A stretch of 64,000 nt of DNA from Perkinsela sp. pyNocScin1 (Eukaryota > Euglenozoa > Kinetoplastea > Prokinetoplastida > Perkinselidae): contig CAXHTR010000006.1 of the NCBI GenBank assembly GCA_964019655.1, positions 124,001 to 188,000 of the forward strand, given 5' to 3'. The notes below the pieces were generated by a model. That model was not told where the DNA came from and ran no database searches. It saw only the letters and a program-made list of their open reading frames with translations. Each line of letters starts with the position of its first letter. Positions within the stretch are counted from its first letter, which is position 1. Shown here piece after piece: positions 20,178-27,651 of the stretch. The position numbers and the translations under genes are program-made.

Positions 20178-20669
20178 ATGAAATCTGCGTCTCCTGTAGA
20201 AGAAACATCGAGCACAATGCGATGTCAAGTCTACGAAAAGTTTGAAGTACCAGAAGCACAAAGAGAGATTCTCGAAAGCTTGCCAGGAGAAATCCTCGAA
20301 AAGTTCGAAGATTATTGCAAGAGTCACATAGAGCGCGTGCATGACGTCAGCGAAATGACCAAGAGTAAAAACGAAGAGCTGAAGGAGATCAGCAGCAATA
20401 TGGAGAAGCTCAATGCGAAAGAAAACGTGCTTCTCGAGCGCCTCCGGCGCCATCGCGAGGAGATCTCGAGGATCAAAGAGGACGAGAAGACACACGTACT
20501 GGCCGAAACAAAGCGCGCGGATCTTGCGAAAAAGGAAGCAAGGGACTGCGAGAGCAAGGTAAAAGAGATACAGCGCGAGATCAAGCTCACTATGGAGGAC
20601 ACGAAGCGCATCTTTCACATCCGCGGCGGTACGTCGCAGGTCAATGAGTGGTACACAGGAGCGCAGTGA
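20178..20669 (+). CDS. Small coiled-coil protein, 163 aa
   Basis: Not recognised. From about residue 40 to 145 the protein is a nearly continuous coiled coil rich in K and E (SKNEELKEISSNMEKLNAKE, REEISRIKEDEKTHVLAETK, ESKVKEIQREIKLTMEDTKR), followed by FHIRGGTSQVNEWYTGAQ. In-frame codons extend up to 20076, overlapping the V-ATPase B stop, but the splice-acceptor pattern at 20143 and the usual 100-base spacer favour 20178. A small kinetochore or cytoskeletal coiled-coil subunit is possible; no specific family can be assigned. Confidence 0.65.
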   Translation: MKSASPVEETSSTMRCQVYEKFEVPEAQREILESLPGEILEKFEDYCKSHIERVHDVSEMTKSKNEELKEISSNMEKLNAKENVLLERLRRHREEISRIKEDEKTHVLAETKRADLAKKEARDCESKVKEIQREIKLTMEDTKRIFHIRGGTSQVNEWYTGAQ

Positions 20670-20803
20670 GAGCTGTCAACGATGCCCATGGCCATTTGCC
20701 TTTGAGTTGATTTTGTAGGCCCAGAATAATCTATCTTCAATTCGCACCATGCATCGCGCATGTTCTGTCTCTTTCCATTTTTTATTGCGGCACACATGAC
20801 CCG

Positions 20804-21202
20804 ATGACCGCACAAGCCCCTGTCTGGTCACCGCAGCAAAGCGTCTATCGGAAGCTGTGCAAGGCTATTTCTGTCGCCTACGGCCACGACCGCTCGCAGC
20901 TCTTCTGGGCGCGGCACAACGTCAAAGTCGAGATGTACAAGTACCACCAGGACACGCCCGAGAACCACGTGCCGATTCTGCTCGCGTGCGGCGCACAGTG
21001 CGCGATTTTCATTCAGTCGTACATGGCACCATCTGAGGAGCGCATCGTCGCGCACAACCGCGCGGTGAAGATCCTGCCGCTGAAGGACGCGAAGCAGTAC
21101 CACACAGAGTACCTCAAGCGCGAGGAGGACCACTACGTGTGGTGCAGGCAGCGACTGCGGGGGATGCTCGCTCAGCGGCCGCCCCCGCCGTTTCCTTACT
21201 GA
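20804..21202 (+). CDS. Small protein, 132 aa, possible LYR (complex1-LYR) family
   Basis: Helical protein with an N-terminal block SVYRKLCKAI that resembles the L-Y-R-x-L-L-K start of LYR proteins, and a later HNVKVEMYKYHQDTPENHVPILLACG region that fits the arginine/phenylalanine and second-helix portions loosely. LYR proteins are small mitochondrial assembly factors or subunits acting with acyl carrier protein. The L-Y-R triplet is V-Y-R here and the C-terminus ends in a proline run (QRPPPPFPY), so the match is weak. Codon use is GC-rich like the preceding V-ATPase gene. Certain as a gene, uncertain in family. Confidence 0.55.
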   Translation: MTAQAPVWSPQQSVYRKLCKAISVAYGHDRSQLFWARHNVKVEMYKYHQDTPENHVPILLACGAQCAIFIQSYMAPSEERIVAHNRAVKILPLKDAKQYHTEYLKREEDHYVWCRQRLRGMLAQRPPPPFPY

Positions 21203-21273
21203 GGGAGATGATCTGCAGTTAGTCTTTCTTCGCGCTCATGCCTTTTCTGCGTTTGGACTTTTTGTAGCAACAA

Positions 21274-21675
21274 ATGGAGGGCGAAGCACTGATAGCGTAC
21301 GTAGACCCAAGCGAAGTAACGACGAAAGCAAGAACGGGCGAGTGGGTCGTTGTTGACGTCCGAGATGAGGATCGTAGCGTCGGCTGGGTACCAGGGAGCG
21401 TCCACGTGCCGTCCGAGTCGCTGAGCGCCCGAGTGATGGAGAACTTTCTCCTTCAATACACAAAGCCACCGCATGTGCTTCCGAACGCCTTTGTCTTTCA
21501 TTGCATGTACTCAAAGCAGCGCGGTCCACGGGCAGCACAGCTGTGCGTCGCTGCACTATCAGCACTGCAGAAGCGAGGATTGCTTCAGAGTGTCTCGTGT
21601 ACTCCAAGAGTCCTCATCATGCGGGGTGGGTACCAAGGCTACGCGAAGCACATGGGCCTCGCCGCACCGGTATAA
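21274..21675 (+). CDS. Rhodanese-fold CDC25/ACR2-like phosphatase or arsenate reductase
   Basis: A single 133-residue rhodanese domain: WVVVDVRDEDRSVGWVPGSVHVPSESL is the first half (compare D-VRDEDY-GGHI-GS-H-PS in plant CDC25-like and Leishmania ACR2), and the catalytic loop is HCMYSKQR, a C-x5-R active site with the cysteine at about residue 78, followed by GPRAAQLCVAAL. The C-terminus IMRGGYQGYAK matches the family's V-L-GG-xGW segment. ACR2/CDC25-like proteins are phosphatases that can also reduce arsenate; which applies cannot be read from sequence. Confidence 0.88.
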   Translation: MEGEALIAYVDPSEVTTKARTGEWVVVDVRDEDRSVGWVPGSVHVPSESLSARVMENFLLQYTKPPHVLPNAFVFHCMYSKQRGPRAAQLCVAALSALQKRGLLQSVSCTPRVLIMRGGYQGYAKHMGLAAPV

Positions 21676-21759
21676 CTTTGCACGTGTTTGTTTTCTTTTG
21701 ATCCATTGCATTTATTGATTTAGGTGCTTCGCACGTATTTACTCATCCTAAGCAATACA

Positions 21760-21927
21760 ATGCAGGGAGAAGATAGAGCTTATTCGAGCGACTCCACTGG
21801 GCCCGAGGACGAGGACGCTATGCTCGATCTCGCGCAAGAAGTTGCCACGCTCGAGGCAGAAGTTGCAGATCTTCATGAGCAAGTCATGATTCATCAGATG
21901 CAAGGAAAGATGAGCGTCGAGCAGTGA
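21760..21927 (+). CDS. Small acidic coiled-coil protein, 55 aa
   Basis: A short frame that begins MQGEDRAYSSDSTGPEDEDAM and continues as an amphipathic helix, LDLAQEVATLEAEVADLHEQVM, with hydrophobic residues at heptad spacing. It is placed 84 bases after the ACR2-like gene and before the TBC gene, exactly the usual spacer, which supports a real gene despite its length. An in-frame ATG at 21724 would add 12 residues. Function unknown; short acidic coiled coils of this kind are often subunits of larger complexes. Confidence 0.5.
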   Translation: MQGEDRAYSSDSTGPEDEDAMLDLAQEVATLEAEVADLHEQVMIHQMQGKMSVEQ

Positions 21928-22032
21928 CTTTGGCATCGACATATTTGAGACGGCAGAAGGAGTGACGAGTGGGATGCGAGTGGCATGGTGCATCTGTTAC
22001 ACTCAACTGGTTCTTTTTGTGATCGTTCAATC

Positions 22033-22034
22033 AG
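22033..22034 (+). promoter_or_regulatory. Predicted trans-splice acceptor AG for the TBC gene
   Basis: GGTTCTTTTTGTGATCGTTC followed by AATCAG. Places the likely start of the TBC gene at 22100 rather than the in-frame ATG at 21962. Pattern-based. Confidence 0.4.
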
Positions 22035-22099
22035 AACGTCCCTTTAATCTTTGTTCCTGTGTGAGCGATTTCAAAGTTTTCCAATGTCTGGAGGTCCTG

Positions 22100-23281
22100 A
22101 TGCCATTAGCAAAAAAAGAAAAGCCATTATATCCTGCTAGTGTGCCAAAGTTGCTGCAGAAGCTCCACTGGGATGAGGACGCAGGTGGGACCCGAGAGGC
22201 ACGCTTCGAGCACTTATTAGAGCAGCAGAGCGTTCCACTCGTGGATCTCACGCATCTTTCATGGTCAGGAGTCAGTGAGTCACACCGACCGAAGGTCTGG
22301 GCAGTGCTGCTGCGGTACCATCCGTGCGACCGGAGCGCAGTCGCCAAAGTCACAGAGCGCCGGCGGTCGCAGTACCGGCAGCTCACAGCAGAGCTCGTTG
22401 ACTGTGCTTCAACTTGTACAGATTCCACGGAGAAACTCACAAGCATACAGCACATTCTTGGCATCGAAAAGAATTTAAGTGCACCCGAGTCGCGCGAGAC
22501 ACACTTGTCGATGGTCAAGCAGATTTTGCTCGACGCTGAGCGGACGTGTGCTGGCATACCCTTCGTTCGAACGCGATTCGCCCAGGATGCTATACGGCGG
22601 TTGCTCATCTGCTGGTCGTTCGTTTCGCCCAGCGGATACCTCCAGGGTATCGGTGATCTTGTCATTCCTTTCCTGATCATCCACACAGTGGCCGAATTGA
22701 ACACACCGCGCGGTGCCTTTGTGAGCATTCGCTCGTTGAGTGAGTTCGTGCAATCTGGCGAAGAGTCGCTCTCGGCAGATCTTCAGAAGCTGCCGAGCAC
22801 TGCGCTGCTCAGGATAGAGGCGGACACTTTCTGGTGCCTTGCAAACTTTCTATGCGTTTCCGAGTTTCTGTGCTCGAGCGATCACGCAAATGTACAAAAA
22901 GAGCTCAAGCGCATGCAGCGTATCGTCCAATTTGTGAATTTCCCCCTCTACGCGCACCTCAGCGACTGCGGTGTGCGCACCAGTGACTTCGCCTTCCGGT
23001 GGCTGCGCTGCCTTCTCGTGCGCGAGTTGCCGCTCCCAAGCTGTATCCGCCTATGGGACACCTACATTGCTGAAGGGGGAGATTTTGTTGTTCTGCATAC
23101 GTTTGTGTGTGCCTCGCTCATCTGCTCGTTCGCTGATACGCTGCTTGGGATGCCCAGCGCGGAGGAGATATTGCTCTTCCTCAAAGCCTTGCCAAAGGCA
23201 ATGATGGACGAAGCATGGACAGATTCGCTCATTCGGCAAAGCTTCATCAACTGTCACATGTTTGCGAACAAAGTGAAGTAA
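22100..23281 (+). CDS. TBC-domain Rab GTPase-activating protein (TBC1D22-like)
   Basis: Accelerates GTP hydrolysis on a Rab. The TBC domain spans nearly the whole 393-residue protein: LSWSGVSESHRPKVWAVLLRYHP opens it, the arginine finger is intact in ILLDAERT (R148; IxxDxxR motif) and the glutamine finger in SGYLQGIGDLV (Q182; YxQ motif), so it should be catalytically competent. Later blocks are VNFPLYAHLSDCGVRTSDFAFRWLRCLLVRELPL and CIRLWDTYIAEGGDFVVLHTF, closest in pattern to the TBC1D22 group. The frame is open back to 21962, but that stretch is hydrophobic and crosses a probable splice acceptor, so I use 22100. Confidence 0.9.
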   Translation: MPLAKKEKPLYPASVPKLLQKLHWDEDAGGTREARFEHLLEQQSVPLVDLTHLSWSGVSESHRPKVWAVLLRYHPCDRSAVAKVTERRRSQYRQLTAELVDCASTCTDSTEKLTSIQHILGIEKNLSAPESRETHLSMVKQILLDAERTCAGIPFVRTRFAQDAIRRLLICWSFVSPSGYLQGIGDLVIPFLIIHTVAELNTPRGAFVSIRSLSEFVQSGEESLSADLQKLPSTALLRIEADTFWCLANFLCVSEFLCSSDHANVQKELKRMQRIVQFVNFPLYAHLSDCGVRTSDFAFRWLRCLLVRELPLPSCIRLWDTYIAEGGDFVVLHTFVCASLICSFADTLLGMPSAEEILLFLKALPKAMMDEAWTDSLIRQSFINCHMFANKVK

Positions 23282-23370
23282 GACCCAACCAAAGATAAAT
23301 TTATTTTTTACGCACTCAAAATCAATAGCTTGAGTATTCTCAAAGATTCTATTCCTGAATATGTGACTGC

Positions 23371-24918
23371 ATGGGAAAGGACAAATTTCTCGCGCACAGG
23401 AAAGACGCTGGCCAGGTAGCGCTGATCCCAGAGGGGAGGAAAAACAAAGCGTTATCGAGGAAGTCAGTGGGACAGAGCGTTCTTCGCACAAGTAGCTTCG
23501 CACCACTGCAAAAGCTTCGCGACTTTTTCGTCGAAAAGATAGATTTTTCTCCCACGAGCAGCGCTTCTGACTCGCTCACGCAGCCGTACTACTACTGCCC
23601 ATTGTGCCATCACCAGTTTTCATCAGCGAATGTTGGCAGTGCGTCATTTGCATACCCGCAGGCGGCCTACTTCCGCAACCTTGTGGGGGATAGTGGCGCT
23701 GAGCGAGCGCAGACTCACTCGTTCGGCTACTACGCTGCGTACTTTGCAGAGATCCGCAAGCTCTCTCGTGGCCGCTACGGCGCTGTCTATGTGTGCCAGC
23801 ACATTCTCAATGGTGTCCCTCTCGGGCTTTTCGCAGTCAAGAAGATCCCCGTGGGTGACGACGCGACCTATCTTACGAAGGTGCTGCGTGAGGTCCGCAT
23901 CCTCGAGAACATGGCGAAGCACCCAAACGTCGTCGAGTACAACCACAGCTGGATTGACACAGCCCGTACGGCTGACTTCGGGCCGTACACGCGCTGCCTT
24001 TTCATTCTCATGGAGTTCGCCACGGAGGGCTCCCTCGACGACTACCTCAGTCGTCACGGCGCAGCACTTAGCCCGATGCTCGTCTGGTACTTCTTTCTCA
24101 GCGCTGTTGCCGGCGTCAACCATCTGCACCACCGGAACATTCTGCACTGCGACATCAAACCGCAGAATTTGCTCCTCACCGCGATGGGCGACGGCTTGCC
24201 GCGGCTGATGGTGAGTGACTTTGGCGCGAGCTGCTTGGAGCATATCGCGCAAGGGGCGAGCCCTGTACGGGGCTGCACAGGAACGGAGGAGTACATGGCC
24301 CCAGAGCTCTTCGAGGGAAGCGAGGCATCGCCAGCGCACACCTACCGGTACTCGAAGGCCAGCGACATGTGGTCCCTTGGGGTTGTGCTGCACTTTCTCA
24401 TGTCCGGCGGGCACCTGCCGTCATTCGATCGCGCCGCTGGAACAATGCGGATGCATGCAAAAGTGTCACACCGGCCTCCAGACATGATCGCACTTCTTGA
24501 GAGGCTTTTGAGCGAATCACCGTCGAGGCGCCCAAGCTGTGACGACATTTTAGCCTCCGAAACCGTGCAAAACTTACGAAAAGAGATGATGCGCGATTTG
24601 CCAACGCATGACAGTCGCAGCCACTCGCCTCACTTTGTTTTTGCAGGAACAGGGAGCGAAGGCAGCGAGAATAGCAACGGGCGCACACCATCCTCATTAC
24701 CATCGCCGTCGCTTCAGCCTCAGCTGGTGTACGCGGCAAGTGCAGAAGGGTATACGCTTGACTCACGTGCACGAGCTGTAAGCCGCGAGACTGCTCCTGG
24801 TATACAGAGCGCCGCTTCGAGGGCGCTGGAAAGGCTCGTAAATCTTGCGCTGTTTGAAGTCTCATTGCCCGCGGGCGCTCTCGCTCTTCTTTTTGGGATG
24901 GCGTATGCTTTCCTCTAA
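23371..24918 (+). CDS. IKS1-like serine/threonine protein kinase with C-terminal membrane anchor
   Basis: Kinase of the small IKS group (yeast Iks1, Dictyostelium iksA). The N-terminal region carries a C-x2-C motif (YYYCPLCHHQF) and the block YYAAYFAEIRKLSRGRYGAVYVCQH that leads into the glycine loop. Kinase hallmarks: FAVKKIPVGDD (catalytic lysine, about residue 155, and the IKS-typical VKK-PVGDD), VLREVRILENM, FILMEFATEGSLDDYL, catalytic loop LHCDIKPQNLLL (HCD instead of HRD), DFG at about 283, and YMAPELFEG. A C-terminal hydrophobic helix (LPAGALALLFGMAYAFL) suggests tail anchoring in a membrane, also a feature of IKS kinases. Confidence 0.9.
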   Translation: MGKDKFLAHRKDAGQVALIPEGRKNKALSRKSVGQSVLRTSSFAPLQKLRDFFVEKIDFSPTSSASDSLTQPYYYCPLCHHQFSSANVGSASFAYPQAAYFRNLVGDSGAERAQTHSFGYYAAYFAEIRKLSRGRYGAVYVCQHILNGVPLGLFAVKKIPVGDDATYLTKVLREVRILENMAKHPNVVEYNHSWIDTARTADFGPYTRCLFILMEFATEGSLDDYLSRHGAALSPMLVWYFFLSAVAGVNHLHHRNILHCDIKPQNLLLTAMGDGLPRLMVSDFGASCLEHIAQGASPVRGCTGTEEYMAPELFEGSEASPAHTYRYSKASDMWSLGVVLHFLMSGGHLPSFDRAAGTMRMHAKVSHRPPDMIALLERLLSESPSRRPSCDDILASETVQNLRKEMMRDLPTHDSRSHSPHFVFAGTGSEGSENSNGRTPSSLPSPSLQPQLVYAASAEGYTLDSRARAVSRETAPGIQSAASRALERLVNLALFEVSLPAGALALLFGMAYAFL

Positions 24919-25071
24919 GGAGCTAATTTGTCAATATCAGGTTCCAATATGAATGGTTAGGAGATGAAGAAAAGCTTCATAGAATATTTTATCACTCTTT
25001 GTTTTCGTACAGTGCAATGCATAAGACGAGCATGGACGAATGATACGAGAACTCGCCAGCAATAGTCCATA

Positions 25072-26343
25072 ATGAGAAGCTCAAAGTATGCATCGTTGGT
25101 GGCGGCAATAACTGGCTCCCCGCGGTATAAATTTTTACAGGAGCTCCACAAGCAGCGCCATCCAAGTCCAATCGTCGGAGAGCCCCCAAGGCCCAAACCG
25201 AGATTGGTTCGGGGGCAACAGCGCGATGCGATTAAAGCGCTCGCAGCGTATGCATCGTCAAAGGAGATAAGTCTGCCAAAAAGTCTTGTAAAGTCTGATG
25301 ACAAGCAGAAAGATATAACGACTGCCTTTACTTCACTGATTGCGCAGCAGCCGGAGAAAGAAATAGCCTTCACGGTGCTCGATGCAACGTTCGGCATGGG
25401 CAACCACACAAGGGCACTGCTTCGCCGCTCAAAGAAGCTGCTCCGCGTTGTTGGAATGGACATCGACGACTCGCTCGCCGATCCTTTTGCTGTGGCGCTC
25501 AAAAAGCGATTCAAGACGCGCTTTGCGTTTCAGCCGAGCTCGTTGCGCGCCGCGCGGAACCTTTTCGGCGATAATTCTTTTGACGGCATAATTTTAGACC
25601 TCAATGGCCCGTGCACCGCACAGCTCCACGACGACTCGCGCGGGTTTGATCTCAACAGCAAATTTGACGGCCCCTGCACTTTGTCGTACTTGCGGTCGGC
25701 ACGTGGCAGCTTTAGCCCACATGCACGCCACGAATCGCTCACGAGCTTTTTGAACACAGCGCAGTACGAGGACCTCATGGAAGTCTTCGCTGAGAGAGCC
25801 AAGCTCTCCTACCGGGATGCCAACGGGCTCGCCAATAAAATCCTGCGGAGGAAGCCATTCCGTGGCGTATTCAGTGTGGCCTCTGTCTTCAAGGCCGCAT
25901 TTGGCGAGACTATCGTCGATGACGTTTTTCTTCAGAGCAGCGCGGCCTTTGGAGGCACATCACGTATTGAACGTGATCGGAGCTACCGCGCGGTTGTGGC
26001 GCTTCGTGAGCGCATCAACAACGACAGGGAAGAGTTCCAGATGTTTGTGCGCCTAATCCCCTCCTTGCTCAAGCCCCTCGGCAGATGTGCAATCGTGTGC
26101 TCCTGCGACTGGCAGGTCGACGCGCTTCGGCGCTTTGAGGCCGCTGACCCGAAAATGTTCTGCCCGCGGTACCCAACAGACAAACTGTGGATATTCCAGA
26201 AGCACACAAAGCTCGCGTACCCGCTGAAACTCGACAGAACGCTCGGTGCTTTACCAAAGGTGGCCGAGGCGCCGGAAAGTGACCTCGCATCTATGATGCG
26301 GCAGACGGGGCCGGGGTATGACCCCGAGCACTACCCGAGCTGA
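25072..26343 (+). CDS. METTL15: METTL15/RsmH-type (MraW) rRNA cytosine-N4 methyltransferase, mitochondrial
   Basis: Counterpart of bacterial RsmH, which methylates N4 of cytidine 1402 in small-subunit rRNA; METTL15 does this in mitochondria. Motif I is FTVLDATFGMGNHTRALLR (family: DaT-G-GGH), motif II RVVGMDIDDSLADPFA, then DGIILDLNGPCTAQLHDDSRGFDLNSKFDGP (family: DGILlDLGvSS-QLdd--RGFSf--dgPLDMRM). YRAVVALRERINNDREEFQMFVRLIPSLLKPLGRCAIVCSCDW corresponds to FQALRI-VN-EL--L. The DLGVSS and PLDMRM blocks are altered (DLNGPC, FDGPCT), hinting at reduced activity. METTL15-family proteins are seen in assembling trypanosome mitoribosomes. A mitochondrial location is inferred. Confidence 0.85.
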   Translation: MRSSKYASLVAAITGSPRYKFLQELHKQRHPSPIVGEPPRPKPRLVRGQQRDAIKALAAYASSKEISLPKSLVKSDDKQKDITTAFTSLIAQQPEKEIAFTVLDATFGMGNHTRALLRRSKKLLRVVGMDIDDSLADPFAVALKKRFKTRFAFQPSSLRAARNLFGDNSFDGIILDLNGPCTAQLHDDSRGFDLNSKFDGPCTLSYLRSARGSFSPHARHESLTSFLNTAQYEDLMEVFAERAKLSYRDANGLANKILRRKPFRGVFSVASVFKAAFGETIVDDVFLQSSAAFGGTSRIERDRSYRAVVALRERINNDREEFQMFVRLIPSLLKPLGRCAIVCSCDWQVDALRRFEAADPKMFCPRYPTDKLWIFQKHTKLAYPLKLDRTLGALPKVAEAPESDLASMMRQTGPGYDPEHYPS

Positions 26344-26413
26344 AGTGCAGATGAAGAAAAAAATTCTTAAATTCCCCTGGGCAACGTGTAGAATTTTTTC
26401 AGACGTTCTTTGT

Positions 26414-26415
26414 AG
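26414..26415 (+). promoter_or_regulatory. Predicted trans-splice acceptor AG for the FtsJ-like gene
   Basis: ACGTTCTTTGTAG ends here. Favours the start at 26435 over in-frame ATGs at 26318 and 26351. The first ATG after it (26428) opens a ten-codon out-of-frame ORF. Pattern-based. Confidence 0.4.
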
Positions 26416-26434
26416 ACTAACGCCTCAATGCTTT

Positions 26435-27481
26435 ATGCTCGCCGCTCGCTTCCGGCATGACCTGCCGCTCATTCTTAATGGTCTGCAAAAGGAGTATCGG
26501 GTCTTGAGTCAGCACAAGCTCGGCTACACGCCAAGTAAAGATAGTCATATCGTTGTGAGCTTTACGAACGGCGATGCGACGCTGCCGAACGCAATCCATA
26601 ACACTCTCCAAAACCGCGTACAGGCGCCCCCACTGCTCATCAATATCGACCAGGCACCGTTTTCCGATGAGGTTCAGAATTTTCACCATCGCTCGATTGA
26701 CGTGCGGAAGAAAGAGGCGCAAAAACAGTTTGAAAATGAGATGCGATCGCTCATTCCGAACTCCATTGCAGCGGACCAAACTGTCTTTGAACGCCGAAGC
26801 GAGCACTTCAACGTTCTGGGTAAGGTCGATACTATTGATAATGTCCTTATAGACATGCGCGTACCGAACAGCGATGGTGACCGAGTTGTCAACGCCGATA
26901 CGCAGTGGCCGCTGCTCGCACGCAAAAGCTTGAATGTCTGCAAAATGTTTTGGAGCCCCCGCACTGTCGTCTGCTGCGCTGGCTGGGACGGCCCAGACGC
27001 TCGCGAGCTCCTCAGCCAACTCCGCTACCGCTTTAAAAACGTCTTTTACGTCGTACAAGCAGAGAGCGTGCGGTCGTCCAAGCTTCTTTTACTGAACAGG
27101 GCGAACAAGGGCTCCATGCACGGCTTTTCAGCCTTTGAGAGTGAGGCACATCTTGGTGCTCCGGCCTTTCTCGTGTGCCAGTACCCGACAGACGGTGTGC
27201 TTGACGTCGTCGACCGGCGCGCGACGCGAAAGCACCCCACTGGGAGGGAGCACGTCGACCCGATTCCGATCAGGCGGTCGAAGTGGCAGCACCACAGCCC
27301 GAAAGTTTCTGCGCGTGATCGGCCGCTTAGTTTCATTGACTCGCAGCCCATGCGCGGGGACCTGGACGGCGGCGCGGCACGCTCTCGCCTGCGGCACGAG
27401 AGCAGAGCGCACTTCCAGCGTCTCACTAGTAGTGTGCTTCGAAACGCACGGCAAGATTCCCTCTTCCGCAAGCGTCGTTAG
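26435..27481 (+). CDS. Degenerate FtsJ/MRM2-like protein, probably mitochondrial
   Basis: The middle of this 348-residue protein resembles the C-terminal half of FtsJ/RrmJ 2'-O-methyltransferases: NVLIDMRVPNSDGDRVVN, LLARKSLNVCKMFWSPRTVVCCAGWDGPDARELLSQLRYRFKNVFYVVQAESVRSSKLLLLNRA fits the family's L--A---L-pGG-fv-K-f-G----L---L---F--V---Kp-aSR--s-E-ylv. The SAM-binding GxGxG-type motif of the N-terminal half (LDLGAAPGGW) is not visible, so it is probably a pseudo-enzyme. The C-terminal 100 residues are basic and arginine-rich. The start at 26435 is chosen from the splice-acceptor pattern and normal spacer. The family call is tentative; the gene itself is secure. Confidence 0.5.
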   Translation: MLAARFRHDLPLILNGLQKEYRVLSQHKLGYTPSKDSHIVVSFTNGDATLPNAIHNTLQNRVQAPPLLINIDQAPFSDEVQNFHHRSIDVRKKEAQKQFENEMRSLIPNSIAADQTVFERRSEHFNVLGKVDTIDNVLIDMRVPNSDGDRVVNADTQWPLLARKSLNVCKMFWSPRTVVCCAGWDGPDARELLSQLRYRFKNVFYVVQAESVRSSKLLLLNRANKGSMHGFSAFESEAHLGAPAFLVCQYPTDGVLDVVDRRATRKHPTGREHVDPIPIRRSKWQHHSPKVSARDRPLSFIDSQPMRGDLDGGAARSRLRHESRAHFQRLTSSVLRNARQDSLFRKRR

Positions 27482-27651
27482 ATTCTAGTACAGTGCGAGC
27501 ATGTAGGCTGTAATCTTACGTAGAGTGCGTGAGGAGAGTTGCCTCGCAGGTAAGTTCGCATCACGATCTGTTGAGTAACCAGTTCAATTTTACGCATTTT
27601 TCCCATTTTCCAATAAAAATGCTCTGACTTCAGTGCACTGGCATCGCAGAT

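Noticed and set aside
21962-22099. N-terminal extension of the TBC protein with a possible signal peptide
   Set aside because: A T-rich run plus AG at 22033 lies within it, and Rab-GAPs are cytosolic.
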